DNA of 64,000 nucleotides from Gilvimarinus algae (GTDB lineage Bacteria; Pseudomonadota; Gammaproteobacteria; Pseudomonadales; Cellvibrionaceae). The stretch is taken from positions 496,001 through 560,000 of the forward strand of contig NZ_JAULRT010000062.1 of NCBI RefSeq assembly GCF_030518215.1, given 5' to 3'. Numbering within the stretch: position 1 is the first letter of the stretch; each line of letters starts with the position of its first letter. Position numbers and translations under genes: made by a program. The notes under the pieces were generated by a model, which searched no databases, was not told where the DNA came from, and was given only the letters and a program-made list of their open reading frames with translations. Below, piece by piece: positions 9,308 to 18,061 of this stretch.

Positions 9308-10085
9308 ACTACTGGGAATGTCGGCCAATGTTCCCACGGACCTTTGCTTTAGTTTTACCGGCCTTTTGCATCGTGGCGGTGGTACCGGCCCCCACCGCGA
9401 TGGTTGGGGCGTTGTGTTCTATGAGGGCAAAGGTATCCGCGCTTTTCGCGACAGTGCGCCCAGTATCGACTCCGAAATTGCCCGTTTGGTCAGTCGCTTT
9501 CCCATGAAAAGCTGCATCGCCATTAGCCACATTCGCGAAGCCAATGTGGGCGCGGTCAATCTGGAGAACACACACCCCTTTGTTCGCGAGCTTTGGGGGC
9601 AAAACTGGACCTTCGCTCACAATGGCCAGCTGGAAAATTCCGCTGATTTGCCCCTTGGAGAATTCACTCCCGTCGGTACCACCGACAGTGAGCATGCCTT
9701 TTGCTGGTTACTGGCCAAAATAAAAAGCCGCTACGGCTCGGCCGATGGTCCCGCTAATGATCGGATCAATTACTGGCGCCAACTAAAGCGCTGGTGTGAT
9801 CATCTTAAAGGTATGGGTGTGACTAATTTGTTGTTCAGTGAAGGGCGGTATTTATACGCTTATTGCTCAACCAAATTAGCCTGGATTACCCGCCGTGCAC
9901 CTTTTGGAGAAGCCCGGTTAAGCGACGCTGAAATGACGGTTGATTTTGGCGAGCACACTACCTGCAATGATGTGGTTACCATAATCGCCACCCATCCTCT
10001 CACCGACAATGAAACATGGAAGCCGATGGAGTCGGGTCAATTTATAGTGTTTGATCAGGGGCAAGTAGCATTCAGCTTGAGTTAA
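9300..10085 (+). CDS. Class II glutamine amidotransferase, YafJ type
   Basis: A 261-residue stand-alone Ntn-hydrolase glutaminase. The start MCELLGMSANVPTDL places the catalytic cysteine at position 2, exposed after removal of Met. Typical segments follow: GLLHRGGGTGPHRDGWGVVFYE, HIREANVGAVNLENTHPF, and FAHNGQLEN with the oxyanion Asn and Gly. No synthetase domain is attached, and the physiological acceptor is not known for this family. It matches E. coli YafJ in length. The gene overlaps the GNAT gene by 8 nt. Confidence 0.9.
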   Translation: MCELLGMSANVPTDLCFSFTGLLHRGGGTGPHRDGWGVVFYEGKGIRAFRDSAPSIDSEIARLVSRFPMKSCIAISHIREANVGAVNLENTHPFVRELWGQNWTFAHNGQLENSADLPLGEFTPVGTTDSEHAFCWLLAKIKSRYGSADGPANDRINYWRQLKRWCDHLKGMGVTNLLFSEGRYLYAYCSTKLAWITRRAPFGEARLSDAEMTVDFGEHTTCNDVVTIIATHPLTDNETWKPMESGQFIVFDQGQVAFSLS

Positions 10086-10155
10086 GTTGATGAGAGCTAC
10101 CTTAGTATTAGGTTTCGTTACCTGTCAGATTCTTAGATTTAAAAAGGGAGAGGTT

Positions 10156-12057
10156 ATGTGCAAAAAAGGGTTTTTTCTGCTATTCGTAGTCACTGTGAGT
10201 GCTTGCGGTGGGGGTGGCCAGCAATACAGCGCTTCAAGCTCCTCCAGTGAGGCCAGCTCGTCAAGCTCAAGCAGTAGCAGTGAGGCTTTGGAGGTTTCAA
10301 CAGAAACGACGGGTCAGGGGACCGTAACACCCTCTCAGATACAACTTGAGCCAGGAGCGGTTGCTGAATTTACCGTTCAACCTGACCCAGGCTATTCCGT
10401 CGAAAGTATTACCGGTTGTCCGGGGCAGCTGGAAGCCATGATTTTCACTGTGGGTGCTCTGCAAAGCTCTTGTGAGCTAAGCGTCACCTTTAGTATGAAT
10501 GCGCTGGCCTCTCCGAGCTTGTCTGTGCAATATCAAACCAATAGACGATTGTTGTTTTCTTGGGAATCGACCGGGAACGCCTACTATAAGCTGATAGAAA
10601 TAGACAGTTTGGGTGAGGAGCATATCGTTGACGAAAGAATTGACTTCGACAGAGATCGGCTTGTTAAAGATATCTTTATATTGGGCCAGCTGGGTTCAGC
10701 CTACCAATTGCTCAGCTGCACTGGTGAAGTATGTGCAGCTTCAGAACAAGTAGAGCCCGAGGGCGAAGCAGCCGCATCCGTACAAGTTTTGCAGCAAGAT
10801 GAGAAAGACGGCTATTCCAAGAATGCGTTTGGACAGCATGCTCTCATTGGTGAGTCTAGCGGAAACATTTATGCGCCCTCTTATTACATAAACGAATCCT
10901 ATATAGGCTATCTTCCTTCTGATTTAGTGATTTTCTCTGAGAGGGAAAGCAACGAGCTGCATTCGGTGCAGCGTATAGAAACTGCTTCTATTGATGGTTT
11001 GGCTATTGATTCTGCCGAAAAGAATATCTTTCTGGCGCTTGCTCCCAGTCTTAGTTCAGCGATTGGGGAATCCTACCTGTCTTGGTACAAGAGCGATGGC
11101 GATGAGTTTTTTCCGCCAGAGGCCCAGTTAAGTGATCTTAACAGGAGAATAAGAAGTATATCTGTCAGTGCAGACGGCGGCTTGCTGGCGCTGGGGGTCG
11201 ACTCTTTCAGCGGTGATCTTAACGAGCTGCCAGAGGTCTGGCTTTACTCCGTTGGAGATGAATTGCCTTTTGTAACGTCGCTTGCTCCTGAGGTTTTGGA
11301 TGCTCAAGATGAATTCGGAGCTTCAATCGCTATGTCAGCCAATGGTGATGTTTTGGTAGTCGGCGCGCCGGGAGAAGACAGTGCACGAATTGATGGGGAA
11401 ATAAGTCCCCATGACAATTCGCAAAACCAAGCCGGTGCTGTGTATGTTTTTGAGCAAAATGGGGACATATGGAGTCAAACGGCCATGTTGAAGTCACCGA
11501 ATCCCAGAGGTAGATGGTGGGATTGCTACATGGAAGATTGTGCCAAGCTCCACCGGCCAGATGATGCGAGTGGCGATTCATTTGGGGCTTCTGTTTCCGT
11601 TAGCGCTGATGGACGTCTGGTGGTGGTGGGCGCGCCTTTGGACGATCAAGGCAAAGGGAGCGTCCACATTTTTAGAGCCTCGTCAACGTGGGAGCATCAA
11701 GAGAGTTTGCAGCTGAATCATGCTGACAGTAAAAGTTGGATCTCTCCTACCGAGCACATGGGGGGAGACAATTTCGGTTACAGCGTGTCGATGAGTGGCG
11801 ATGGGCAATACTTAGCCGTGGGGGCCCCTTATGAAGAGAGCGAGGCGACGGGGTTGCAAGGCAACTCTGCGGACAACTCCAGGCCAAATTCTGGTGCGGC
11901 GATGCTGTACAAGTTAGGCCCGGTTGGTGTTCAAAGCTCGACATATATAAAGTCGAACGACCCGGATAGTTTGTTTTTTGGCGTCTCTGTCGACATCTCT
12001 GAAGGAGGTGGTCGATCTATGGTGGTGTCTGACAGGGCAGGCGTGCACGTCTATTAG
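10156..12057 (+). CDS. Outer-membrane lipoprotein with poly-Ser linker and FG-GAP repeats
   Basis: A 633-residue predicted lipoprotein. The ATG at 10156, preceded by GGGAGAGG, gives MCKKGFFLLFVVTVSAC with a lipobox at C17; a longer frame from 10087 has no signal and is rejected. Directly after the cysteine comes GGGG and then a serine-rich linker of about 25 residues. A domain of about 80 residues (GTVTPSQIQLEPGAVAEFTV...) resembles bacterial repeat modules. The C-terminal half has at least four FG-GAP-like blades, for example GDSFGASVSVSADGRLVVVG and GDNFGYSVSMSGDGQYLAVG, which suggests an integrin-like beta-propeller. Base composition is visibly more AT-rich than its neighbours. Its role is unknown; surface binding is an inference. 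Confidence 0.8.
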   Translation: MCKKGFFLLFVVTVSACGGGGQQYSASSSSSEASSSSSSSSSEALEVSTETTGQGTVTPSQIQLEPGAVAEFTVQPDPGYSVESITGCPGQLEAMIFTVGALQSSCELSVTFSMNALASPSLSVQYQTNRRLLFSWESTGNAYYKLIEIDSLGEEHIVDERIDFDRDRLVKDIFILGQLGSAYQLLSCTGEVCAASEQVEPEGEAAASVQVLQQDEKDGYSKNAFGQHALIGESSGNIYAPSYYINESYIGYLPSDLVIFSERESNELHSVQRIETASIDGLAIDSAEKNIFLALAPSLSSAIGESYLSWYKSDGDEFFPPEAQLSDLNRRIRSISVSADGGLLALGVDSFSGDLNELPEVWLYSVGDELPFVTSLAPEVLDAQDEFGASIAMSANGDVLVVGAPGEDSARIDGEISPHDNSQNQAGAVYVFEQNGDIWSQTAMLKSPNPRGRWWDCYMEDCAKLHRPDDASGDSFGASVSVSADGRLVVVGAPLDDQGKGSVHIFRASSTWEHQESLQLNHADSKSWISPTEHMGGDNFGYSVSMSGDGQYLAVGAPYEESEATGLQGNSADNSRPNSGAAMLYKLGPVGVQSSTYIKSNDPDSLFFGVSVDISEGGGRSMVVSDRAGVHVY

Positions 12058-12173
12058 CTCTTTCGATCCAATTAAATTTGGTAATGGAGCCAATTTATGA
12101 ATTTGATTTTCTGCGACGCCCTGAGACTTGCTAAGATTTCAACTAAATATTTTCAATGTAGTCAGGAGGCGAC

Positions 12174-12644
12174 ATGGACATAGATATTGGTATTGATCAA
12201 TCGGATCGCAAGCAGTTGGCCGAGGGCTTGTCGCGCGTGTTGGCAGACACTTACACGCTCTATCTGAAGACCCATAACTTCCACTGGAACGTGACCGGCC
12301 CGATGTTTCAAACCTTGCATCTGATGTTTGAAACGCAGTACACCGAGCTGGCCGTTGCCGTTGATGACATCGCCGAGCGCATTCGCTCTCTCGGCTACCC
12401 GGCACCCGGCACTTACAAGCAGTACGTTGAGTTGTCTTCGATCAAAGAAGAGGAAGGTGTGCCCACCGCCAAAGAGATGATCGCCAGTTTGGTGGCAGGG
12501 CAGGAGTCTGTTGTCAAAACTGCACGCGCCCTCTATCCCGTGGTGGAAAAATCCAATGATGAAGCCACCGGAGATCTGTTGACCCAGCGAATTCAACTGC
12601 ACGAGAAAACCGCCTGGATGCTGCGCTCGCTGCTCGAAGAGTAA
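12174..12644 (+). CDS. dps: Dps family ferritin-like DNA-protecting protein
   Basis: A 156-residue mini-ferritin that oxidises iron with peroxide and shields DNA. The signature [25 protein letters not shown] carries the ferroxidase histidines (H34, H37, H49), and [12 protein letters not shown] supplies the acidic ligands. The ribosome binding site CAGGAGG precedes the ATG. It stands alone, ending in a strong terminator. Confidence 0.93.
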   Translation: MDIDIGIDQSDRKQLAEGLSRVLADTYTLYLKTHNFHWNVTGPMFQTLHLMFETQYTELAVAVDDIAERIRSLGYPAPGTYKQYVELSSIKEEEGVPTAKEMIASLVAGQESVVKTARALYPVVEKSNDEATGDLLTQRIQLHEKTAWMLRSLLEE

Positions 12645-12655
12645 TTGTCCGATAC

Positions 12656-12699
12656 GGCCCGCCGCAGCCACACTGGCTGCGGCGGGCCATTTTATTTTT
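12656..12699 (+). terminator. Rho-independent terminator of dps
   Basis: A perfect 15-bp stem (12656-12670 with 12674-12688) with a 3-nt loop is followed by a T-rich run. The arms read GGCCCGCCGCAGCCA and its complement. Confidence 0.92.
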
Positions 12700-12749
12700 A
12701 AGATCTGCAGGACAGGGTACAATAGCCGCCCCCTGTTTCTGGAGACGCT

Positions 12750-15700
12750 ATGACCAGCCTGCCCCTCAATCTCGATCAACCGCTAGCGCAAGCAATGCTC
12801 ATTGATGCCCAGCGCCTGCGCCGCAAGGCCCAGGATGTGCGCGAGCGCGAAAAGCAGGGCAAGCCAGTGGATCGCATTCTTGCCAAGTGGCACAGTGAGT
12901 GGGAGCAGTCCAGGGCCCGAGCTGAGGCTCGCCGGGGGCAAGTCCCCAGTGAGATCAACTACCCCGACAATCTCCCTGTCAGCGGCAAGCGCGATGACAT
13001 CGCCGAGTTGATACGCGAGCATCAAGTGGTGGTCCTGGCCGGCGAAACCGGCTCAGGCAAGACCACCCAGTTACCCAAAATTTGTCTGCAATTGGGTCTG
13101 GGCGTGCGCGGCATGATCGGTCACACGCAGCCCCGGCGGATTGCGGCACAAACCGTAGCAGCCCGGGTGGCCGAGGAGTTGGGCTCACCGCTGGGCGGTT
13201 TGGTGGGCTACCAGGTTCGCTTTACCGAGCAGGCCACGGACCAAACCCTGATCAAGGTGATGACCGACGGTATTCTGCTGGCCGAAATCCAGCAAGACCC
13301 CTATCTCAACCGCTACGATACCTTGATCATCGATGAGGCCCACGAGCGCAGCCTAAACATCGACTTCCTGCTGGGTTACCTCAAGCAACTGCTGCCCAAG
13401 CGCCCCGATCTCAAGCTGATCATCACTTCGGCCACCATTGATGTCGAGCGCTTTTCCCGTCACTTCAACGGTGCTCCGGTGATTGAAGTGTCGGGCCGCA
13501 CTTACCCCGTGGACGTCTGGTACCGCCCGCCGGTGGACAGCGACAGCGAAGACAGCGATAGCTATCAGGCCATTATCGAAGCCATCGAAGAAATCGACCT
13601 GTACGAGCGTAAGTCGGCCAAAACGCGAGGCGGGGACATTTTGGTCTTTTTAAGTGGCGAGCGTGAGATTCGCGAGGCGGCCAAACGTTTACGCTTGGCT
13701 GAGCTGCGCCACTACGAGGTCTTGCCGTTTTACGCGCGGCTGAGCCTTGCTGAGCAAAATCGGGTGTTCAGTGCGCATAAGGGGCGGCGCATTGTTCTGG
13801 CGACCAACGTGGCCGAAACGTCAATCACTGTGCCCGGCATTCGCTATGTGATTGATACCGGCGTTGCGCGCATCAGCCGCTACAGCGTGCGTACTAAGGT
13901 TCAGCGCTTGCCCATTGAGCCAATCTCCCAGGCGAGTGCCAATCAGCGCAAAGGCCGCTGCGGCCGGGTGAGCGATGGCATCTGTGTGCGCCTTTACAGT
14001 GAAGAGGATTATCTCGGTCGCCCCGAATTTACCGATGCGGAAATTCTGCGTACCAACTTGGCGGCGGTGATTTTGCAGATGTTGCAGCTGCGCATTGGCG
14101 ATATCAACGAATTTCCCTTTGTCGATCCGCCAGATTCCCGGCTGATCAACGATGGTTTTAAGCTCTTGCAGGAGTTGCACGCGGTGGATAAACGCCACCG
14201 CCTTACCGGCGATGGTCGCCGCCTGGCGCAGCTGTCTGTGGATCCCACCTTAGGGCGCATGCTGCTTGCCGCCAACGACCTGGGCGCGCTGGAAGAGGTA
14301 TTGATTATTGTCAGTGCTCTCTCGGTGCAAGACCCGCGCGAGCGACCCGCGGAAAAGCAGCAGGCCGCCGATCAGATGCACAAGCGTTTTGCCGATGAGC
14401 ACTCGGACTTTATCGCCTATGTGAACCTCTGGCATTTCCACGAAAGCAAACGTCAGGAGTTGACGCAAAACCAGTTGCGCAAACTCTGCAAAAAGGAGTT
14501 TCTGTCGTTTTTACGCCTGCGCGAATGGCGGGATATTCATCGGCAGCTAAAACTTATCTGCAAAAAGCTCAACCTGAGTTTTAACACACAGCCTGCTGGC
14601 TACGACCAGATTCATCAGGCTATGGTGGCCGGCTTGCTCGGCAACGTGGGCTTTCACAATGAAGGGCGCGAGTACCTCGGCGCGCGTAACCGCAAGTTCG
14701 CGATATTCCCGGGTTCATCGCAACAAAAAAGGCGGCCCAAATGGCTGGTAGCGGCGCAATTGTTGGAAACCTCGCAGTTGTTTGCCCACGATGTGGCCAA
14801 GGTCGAGCCCGAGTGGTTGCTGCAGGCGGCGAAGCATCTGGTCAAGCGCCATCACTTTGAGCCCCACTATGATCCGCGCTCGGGGCAGGTCAAGGCGTTT
14901 GAAAAAGTGAGTCTCTACGGCCTGACCCTGGTGGAAAAGCAGCGGGTTAATTACAGCCAGATCAACCCACAAGAGTGTCGCGAAGTCTTTATTCGCGCCG
15001 CCCTGGTCGAGGGACGTTATCTCAAGCGCGGGCAGAAACCGCCGGCTTTTTACCGCCACAACCAGGATCTGGTGGCAGAACTGGAAGCGCTGGAGGCCAA
15101 GTCCCGGCGCCGGGACATTCTCGCTGAAGACGAAGTCATCTACGAGTTTTACAACGAGCGCATCCCCGCCGAGGTGATTAACCGCACCGGCTTCGAGGCC
15201 TGGCGCAAAGAGGCGGAGCTCACGCAACCGGAGCTGTTGAAAATTCCGCGCGAGCGGCTAATGCAGCGCGCCGTTGCCGATATCAGTGAAGCGCAGTTTC
15301 CCGATACCCTGCAGTGGCAGGGCATCAGCTATCCACTGAGTTACCATTTTGAGCCGGGGCACCCGGACGACGGCGTCAGCGTCAATGTGCCGGTGAGCTT
15401 GCTGCAAGAGTTGCCCGAGTACCGCCTGCAGTGGCTGGTGCCGGGTATGCTGAGGGATAAATGCATTGATTTGCTGAAGAGCCTGCCCAAGGCTGTGCGC
15501 AAACACTTCGTCCCCGTGCCGGATGTGGTGGACAAAGCCCTGGCGGCCATGTCGCCGGATAATGTACCCCTGACCGAGGCTCTTGGCCATCAGCTCAAGC
15601 GCCAAACTCTGGTGGTTGTTAGAGACGAGGATTGGGCGCAGGCCCGCGTGGAAGACTTTTTCCGCTTTAATATTAAAGTGGTGGATGATCGCGGTAAGAC

Positions 15701-16661
15701 CATTGCCGCTAGCCGTGATCTTGCCGAACTGCGCGAGCGCTACCGGGAGACGGTACAGAGCAATATTCGCGATGCGGCCGATGATATTACTCGCGAGGGC
15801 ATCACCCGCTGGGATCAGGCCCTGCCCGAGACGATTGAGCTCAAGCGTAAGGGCCTGTCCATTCGCGCTTATCCCGCTTTGGTCGATAAACGGGACTCGG
15901 CGGCCATGGAGGTGCTGGACGATCCGCGCCAGGCGCATGATCAGTCGCTGGCTGGAGTCTCCCGGTTGCTGCTGCTCGAATGCCGGGACACCGTTAAATA
16001 CCTTGGGAAAGAGCTGCTAAAAGGCAAGGAGCTCGGGTTGTCGGTGGTGCAGGTTGGCAAACGCGATGCGGTGGTTGACGACCTGTGCCTGGCGGCGGCC
16101 TGCCAGCTGGCCATGGCCGATGGTGCGATTCCGCGCGACGAGCAGGCGTTTGATGCCGCGCTGGCACGGGTGAAACCCGACTTGGTGGAGCGTGCTCAGG
16201 CCCTTGAGGGTATTTTGGTGAAGGCCCTGGCGCAGGTGGTGAGTATCAAGAAAGCCCTCAAGCAAAGCAAGAACGCCCTGACGATCGCTCTGGCGGCTGG
16301 GGATATCAACCATCAACTGGATCGCTTGTTTTACCCCAAAATGGTTTTCCTTACGCCCTACGAGTGGTTTTGCGAGTATCCGCGCTACCTTGAGGCCATT
16401 ACCCTCCGCCTGGAAAAGGCGGCCCTGAACCCGCAGAAAGACCGGATGCTGATGGCGGAGCTGGAGCCATTGGAACAGCGGTTGACGGACTATCTGAGCA
16501 GCCATGGCGAGTATCAGCTGCGCGAGAATCCGGCGCTGGCCCGCTATCGCTGGGCGTTGGAGGAGCTGCGAGTATCGCTCTTCGCTCAGACCCTGAAAAC
16601 GCGGTTTCCCGTTTCGGTGAAACGGCTCAACAAGCTCTGGAGCGAGGAAGTGGGGGCATAA
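12750..16661 (+). CDS. hrpA: ATP-dependent RNA helicase HrpA
   Basis: A DEAH-box RNA helicase of 1303 residues, nearly the same length as E. coli HrpA. Walker A is GETGSGKTT (98-106), the DEAH box is DEAHER (195-200), motif III is SAT (ITSATID), and motif VI appears as QRKGRCGRVSDG. These are followed by winged-helix, ratchet and OB-type regions and the long HrpA-specific C-terminal half. Known roles of the family are mRNA processing and rescue of stalled ribosomes. It appears monocistronic; the next gene is 138 nt away and has its own promoter element. Confidence 0.96.
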   Translation: MTSLPLNLDQPLAQAMLIDAQRLRRKAQDVREREKQGKPVDRILAKWHSEWEQSRARAEARRGQVPSEINYPDNLPVSGKRDDIAELIREHQVVVLAGETGSGKTTQLPKICLQLGLGVRGMIGHTQPRRIAAQTVAARVAEELGSPLGGLVGYQVRFTEQATDQTLIKVMTDGILLAEIQQDPYLNRYDTLIIDEAHERSLNIDFLLGYLKQLLPKRPDLKLIITSATIDVERFSRHFNGAPVIEVSGRTYPVDVWYRPPVDSDSEDSDSYQAIIEAIEEIDLYERKSAKTRGGDILVFLSGEREIREAAKRLRLAELRHYEVLPFYARLSLAEQNRVFSAHKGRRIVLATNVAETSITVPGIRYVIDTGVARISRYSVRTKVQRLPIEPISQASANQRKGRCGRVSDGICVRLYSEEDYLGRPEFTDAEILRTNLAAVILQMLQLRIGDINEFPFVDPPDSRLINDGFKLLQELHAVDKRHRLTGDGRRLAQLSVDPTLGRMLLAANDLGALEEVLIIVSALSVQDPRERPAEKQQAADQMHKRFADEHSDFIAYVNLWHFHESKRQELTQNQLRKLCKKEFLSFLRLREWRDIHRQLKLICKKLNLSFNTQPAGYDQIHQAMVAGLLGNVGFHNEGREYLGARNRKFAIFPGSSQQKRRPKWLVAAQLLETSQLFAHDVAKVEPEWLLQAAKHLVKRHHFEPHYDPRSGQVKAFEKVSLYGLTLVEKQRVNYSQINPQECREVFIRAALVEGRYLKRGQKPPAFYRHNQDLVAELEALEAKSRRRDILAEDEVIYEFYNERIPAEVINRTGFEAWRKEAELTQPELLKIPRERLMQRAVADISEAQFPDTLQWQGISYPLSYHFEPGHPDDGVSVNVPVSLLQELPEYRLQWLVPGMLRDKCIDLLKSLPKAVRKHFVPVPDVVDKALAAMSPDNVPLTEALGHQLKRQTLVVVRDEDWAQARVEDFFRFNIKVVDDRGKTIAASRDLAELRERYRETVQSNIRDAADDITREGITRWDQALPETIELKRKGLSIRAYPALVDKRDSAAMEVLDDPRQAHDQSLAGVSRLLLLECRDTVKYLGKELLKGKELGLSVVQVGKRDAVVDDLCLAAACQLAMADGAIPRDEQAFDAALARVKPDLVERAQALEGILVKALAQVVSIKKALKQSKNALTIALAAGDINHQLDRLFYPKMVFLTPYEWFCEYPRYLEAITLRLEKAALNPQKDRMLMAELEPLEQRLTDYLSSHGEYQLRENPALARYRWALEELRVSLFAQTLKTRFPVSVKRLNKLWSEEVGA

Positions 16662-16704
16662 TCGGCGCTCGGTAAGCAAAGAGTAAGGGGTTTTGCGAGC
16701 TGGG

Positions 16705-16736
16705 TGTAACAAATCGTAAAACAGATACTCTATAGT
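16705..16736 (+). promoter_or_regulatory. ECF-type promoter of the hvfABC operon
   Basis: TGTAAC (16705-16710), 17 nt, then CTCTATAGT (16728-16736). The same layout, TGTAAC, 17 nt, CTCTTTAGT, precedes the hvfX-sigma-anti-sigma operon on the other strand at 37132-37163. The distance from the end of the -10-like block to the ATG is 63 nt here and 64 nt there. Fifteen element positions outside the spacer fit, with one A/T difference. I infer it to be the target of the ECF sigma factor at 35722-36447. Confidence 0.65.
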
Positions 16737-16799
16737 GGGAGCGCGGTGTATCCATAAGGCTCGCTGCGCATCATCAATGAAACAAATGGAGATGGTCCG

Positions 16800-17192
16800 A
16801 TGAATAAGAACTTTAAATCCCCCCTCGCGGCTGCCGTTGGCGCAGCTTTTCTGGCTGGTGCCGCCATGGCGCCGGTAGCCACTGCCGCTGAAAATCCGTT
16901 TGCGGCCGAATCTCTCGGTTCAGGCTACAAACTTGCCGCGCACGATGGTGAAGGCAAGTGCGGCGAAGGCAAGTGCGGTGAGCACAAAGCCGAAAAGGAA
17001 GGAAAATGCGGCGAGGGCAAATGCGGCGAGAAAAAAGCGGCCAAAGAAGGTAAATGCGGCGAAGGTAAGTGCGGCGAGAAAAAAGCCGACAAGGAAGGTA
17101 AGTGTGGCGAAGGCAAATGCGGCGGCGAAAAAGCAGACAAGGAAGGCAAGTGCGGCAGCAAGTCAGATAAAGAAGGCGCTTGCGGCCACTGA
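16800..17192 (+). CDS. hvfA: HvfA-type RiPP copper-metallophore precursor
   Basis: A 130-residue precursor peptide. A Sec signal peptide ends near A29/A30. It is followed by the family-typical NPFAAESLGSGYKLA and then a Lys/Glu/Gly-rich region with ten cysteines. Nine of them lie in EGKCG and the last in EGACG; the first is C54. In the Haemophilus Hvf system, cysteines in EGKCG motifs are turned by an MNIO enzyme into oxazolone-thioamide groups that bind Cu(I). The product would be exported unfolded to the periplasm. The stop codon overlaps the start of hvfB (TGATG), and GGAG (16788-16791) is the ribosome binding site. The high motif number, against only a few in many family members, could mean a high copper capacity. 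Confidence 0.9.
   Translation: MNKNFKSPLAAAVGAAFLAGAAMAPVATAAENPFAAESLGSGYKLAAHDGEGKCGEGKCGEHKAEKEGKCGEGKCGEKKAAKEGKCGEGKCGEKKADKEGKCGEGKCGGEKADKEGKCGSKSDKEGACGH
16950..17153 (+). repeat. In-frame 48-bp tandem repeats in hvfA
   Basis: About four units of 16 codons, consensus EKKADKEGKCGEGKCG, are each present with small codon changes; the last unit is degenerate. Each unit adds two modifiable cysteines, so unit gain or loss changes metal capacity in steps of two without a frameshift. Confidence 0.85.
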
Positions 17193-18061
17193 TGGATAAG
17201 CATCGCTTTGCGATAGCCGGTGCGGGTTTGGGCCTGCGCCGGAGCCTTCTGGCCCCTTTGGCGGATGTCTCCACCAATGAGGTCCAGTTTCTGGAGGTGG
17301 CTCCAGAGAATTGGATTGGTGTGGGCGGCCGTCTAGGGCGCCAGTTTCGTGCCTACACGGAGCGTTTTCCGTTTGTGTGCCACGGTTTGTCTTTATCCAT
17401 TGGTTCGCGTGATCCGCTGAATATTGATCTGCTCAAGGCAGTCAAAGGTTTTATGCGCGATCACGGGGTTATTGGTTACTCTGAGCATCTGAGTTACTGT
17501 AGCGACGATGGCCAATTGTATGACCTGCTGCCGATTCCGTTTACTGAAGACGCCGCCCGGCGTGTGGCTGAGCGCATTGTCCGAGCCCAGGATATTCTCG
17601 GCCAGCGCATCGCCATCGAAAATGCCTCCTATTACTGCGCCCCAGGCGCGCAGATGAGCGAGAGCGAATTTATTAATGCGGTGGTGGAAGAGGCCGATTG
17701 CAGCTTGCTGCTGGACATCAATAACATCATCGTTAACAGCGTAAACCATGGCTACGACGCCGAGACGTTTCTGCGCTCGATGCCTTTGGAGCGCGTGGCC
17801 TACGCGCATATTGCCGGCCATTATCATGAGGCCGAGGATCTGCGCGTTGATACCCACGGTGCGCCCGTCGAGGCGCCGGCCTGGAAGCTTCTCGAGCGCT
17901 TTTATGCCCTGGCCGGGCCAGTGCCGACTTTGCTGGAGCGCGACTTTAACCTTCCGCCGGTACCCGAGTTATTGGGTGAGGTGGCGCAAATTCGAGAGCG
18001 CCAAGTGCGTTGCGACGCCGGTGCCTCTGGCCGTCGTGCGCACGCGGAGTCGTCAGTATGA
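17192..18061 (+). CDS. hvfB: MNIO-type RiPP maturase HvfB (DUF692)
   Basis: A 289-residue multinuclear non-heme iron oxidative enzyme of the DUF692 TIM-barrel family. The ATG at 17192 overlaps the hvfA stop. Conserved metal-site segments are CHGLSLS (H64), SEHLSY (E98, H99), IENASYY (E143), LDINNIIVN with VNHG (D175, N177, H186), HIAGHYH and DTHG, and LLERDFNLPP near the end. The expected reaction is the oxidation of Cys residues of HvfA to oxazolone-thioamide groups using oxygen and an Fe2/Fe3 cluster, with HvfC as partner. It acts in the cytoplasm. Its 3' end overlaps hvfC by four bases. Confidence 0.93.
   Translation: MDKHRFAIAGAGLGLRRSLLAPLADVSTNEVQFLEVAPENWIGVGGRLGRQFRAYTERFPFVCHGLSLSIGSRDPLNIDLLKAVKGFMRDHGVIGYSEHLSYCSDDGQLYDLLPIPFTEDAARRVAERIVRAQDILGQRIAIENASYYCAPGAQMSESEFINAVVEEADCSLLLDINNIIVNSVNHGYDAETFLRSMPLERVAYAHIAGHYHEAEDLRVDTHGAPVEAPAWKLLERFYALAGPVPTLLERDFNLPPVPELLGEVAQIRERQVRCDAGASGRRAHAESSV

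Noticed and set aside
10087-10155. Upstream extension of the FG-GAP lipoprotein
   Set aside because: It would bury the signal peptide and lipobox; the ATG at 10156 has a strong ribosome binding site.
16950-17153. CRISPR-like or non-coding direct repeats
   Set aside because: The repeats are in frame, code for the EGKCG motifs of HvfA and have no unique spacers.
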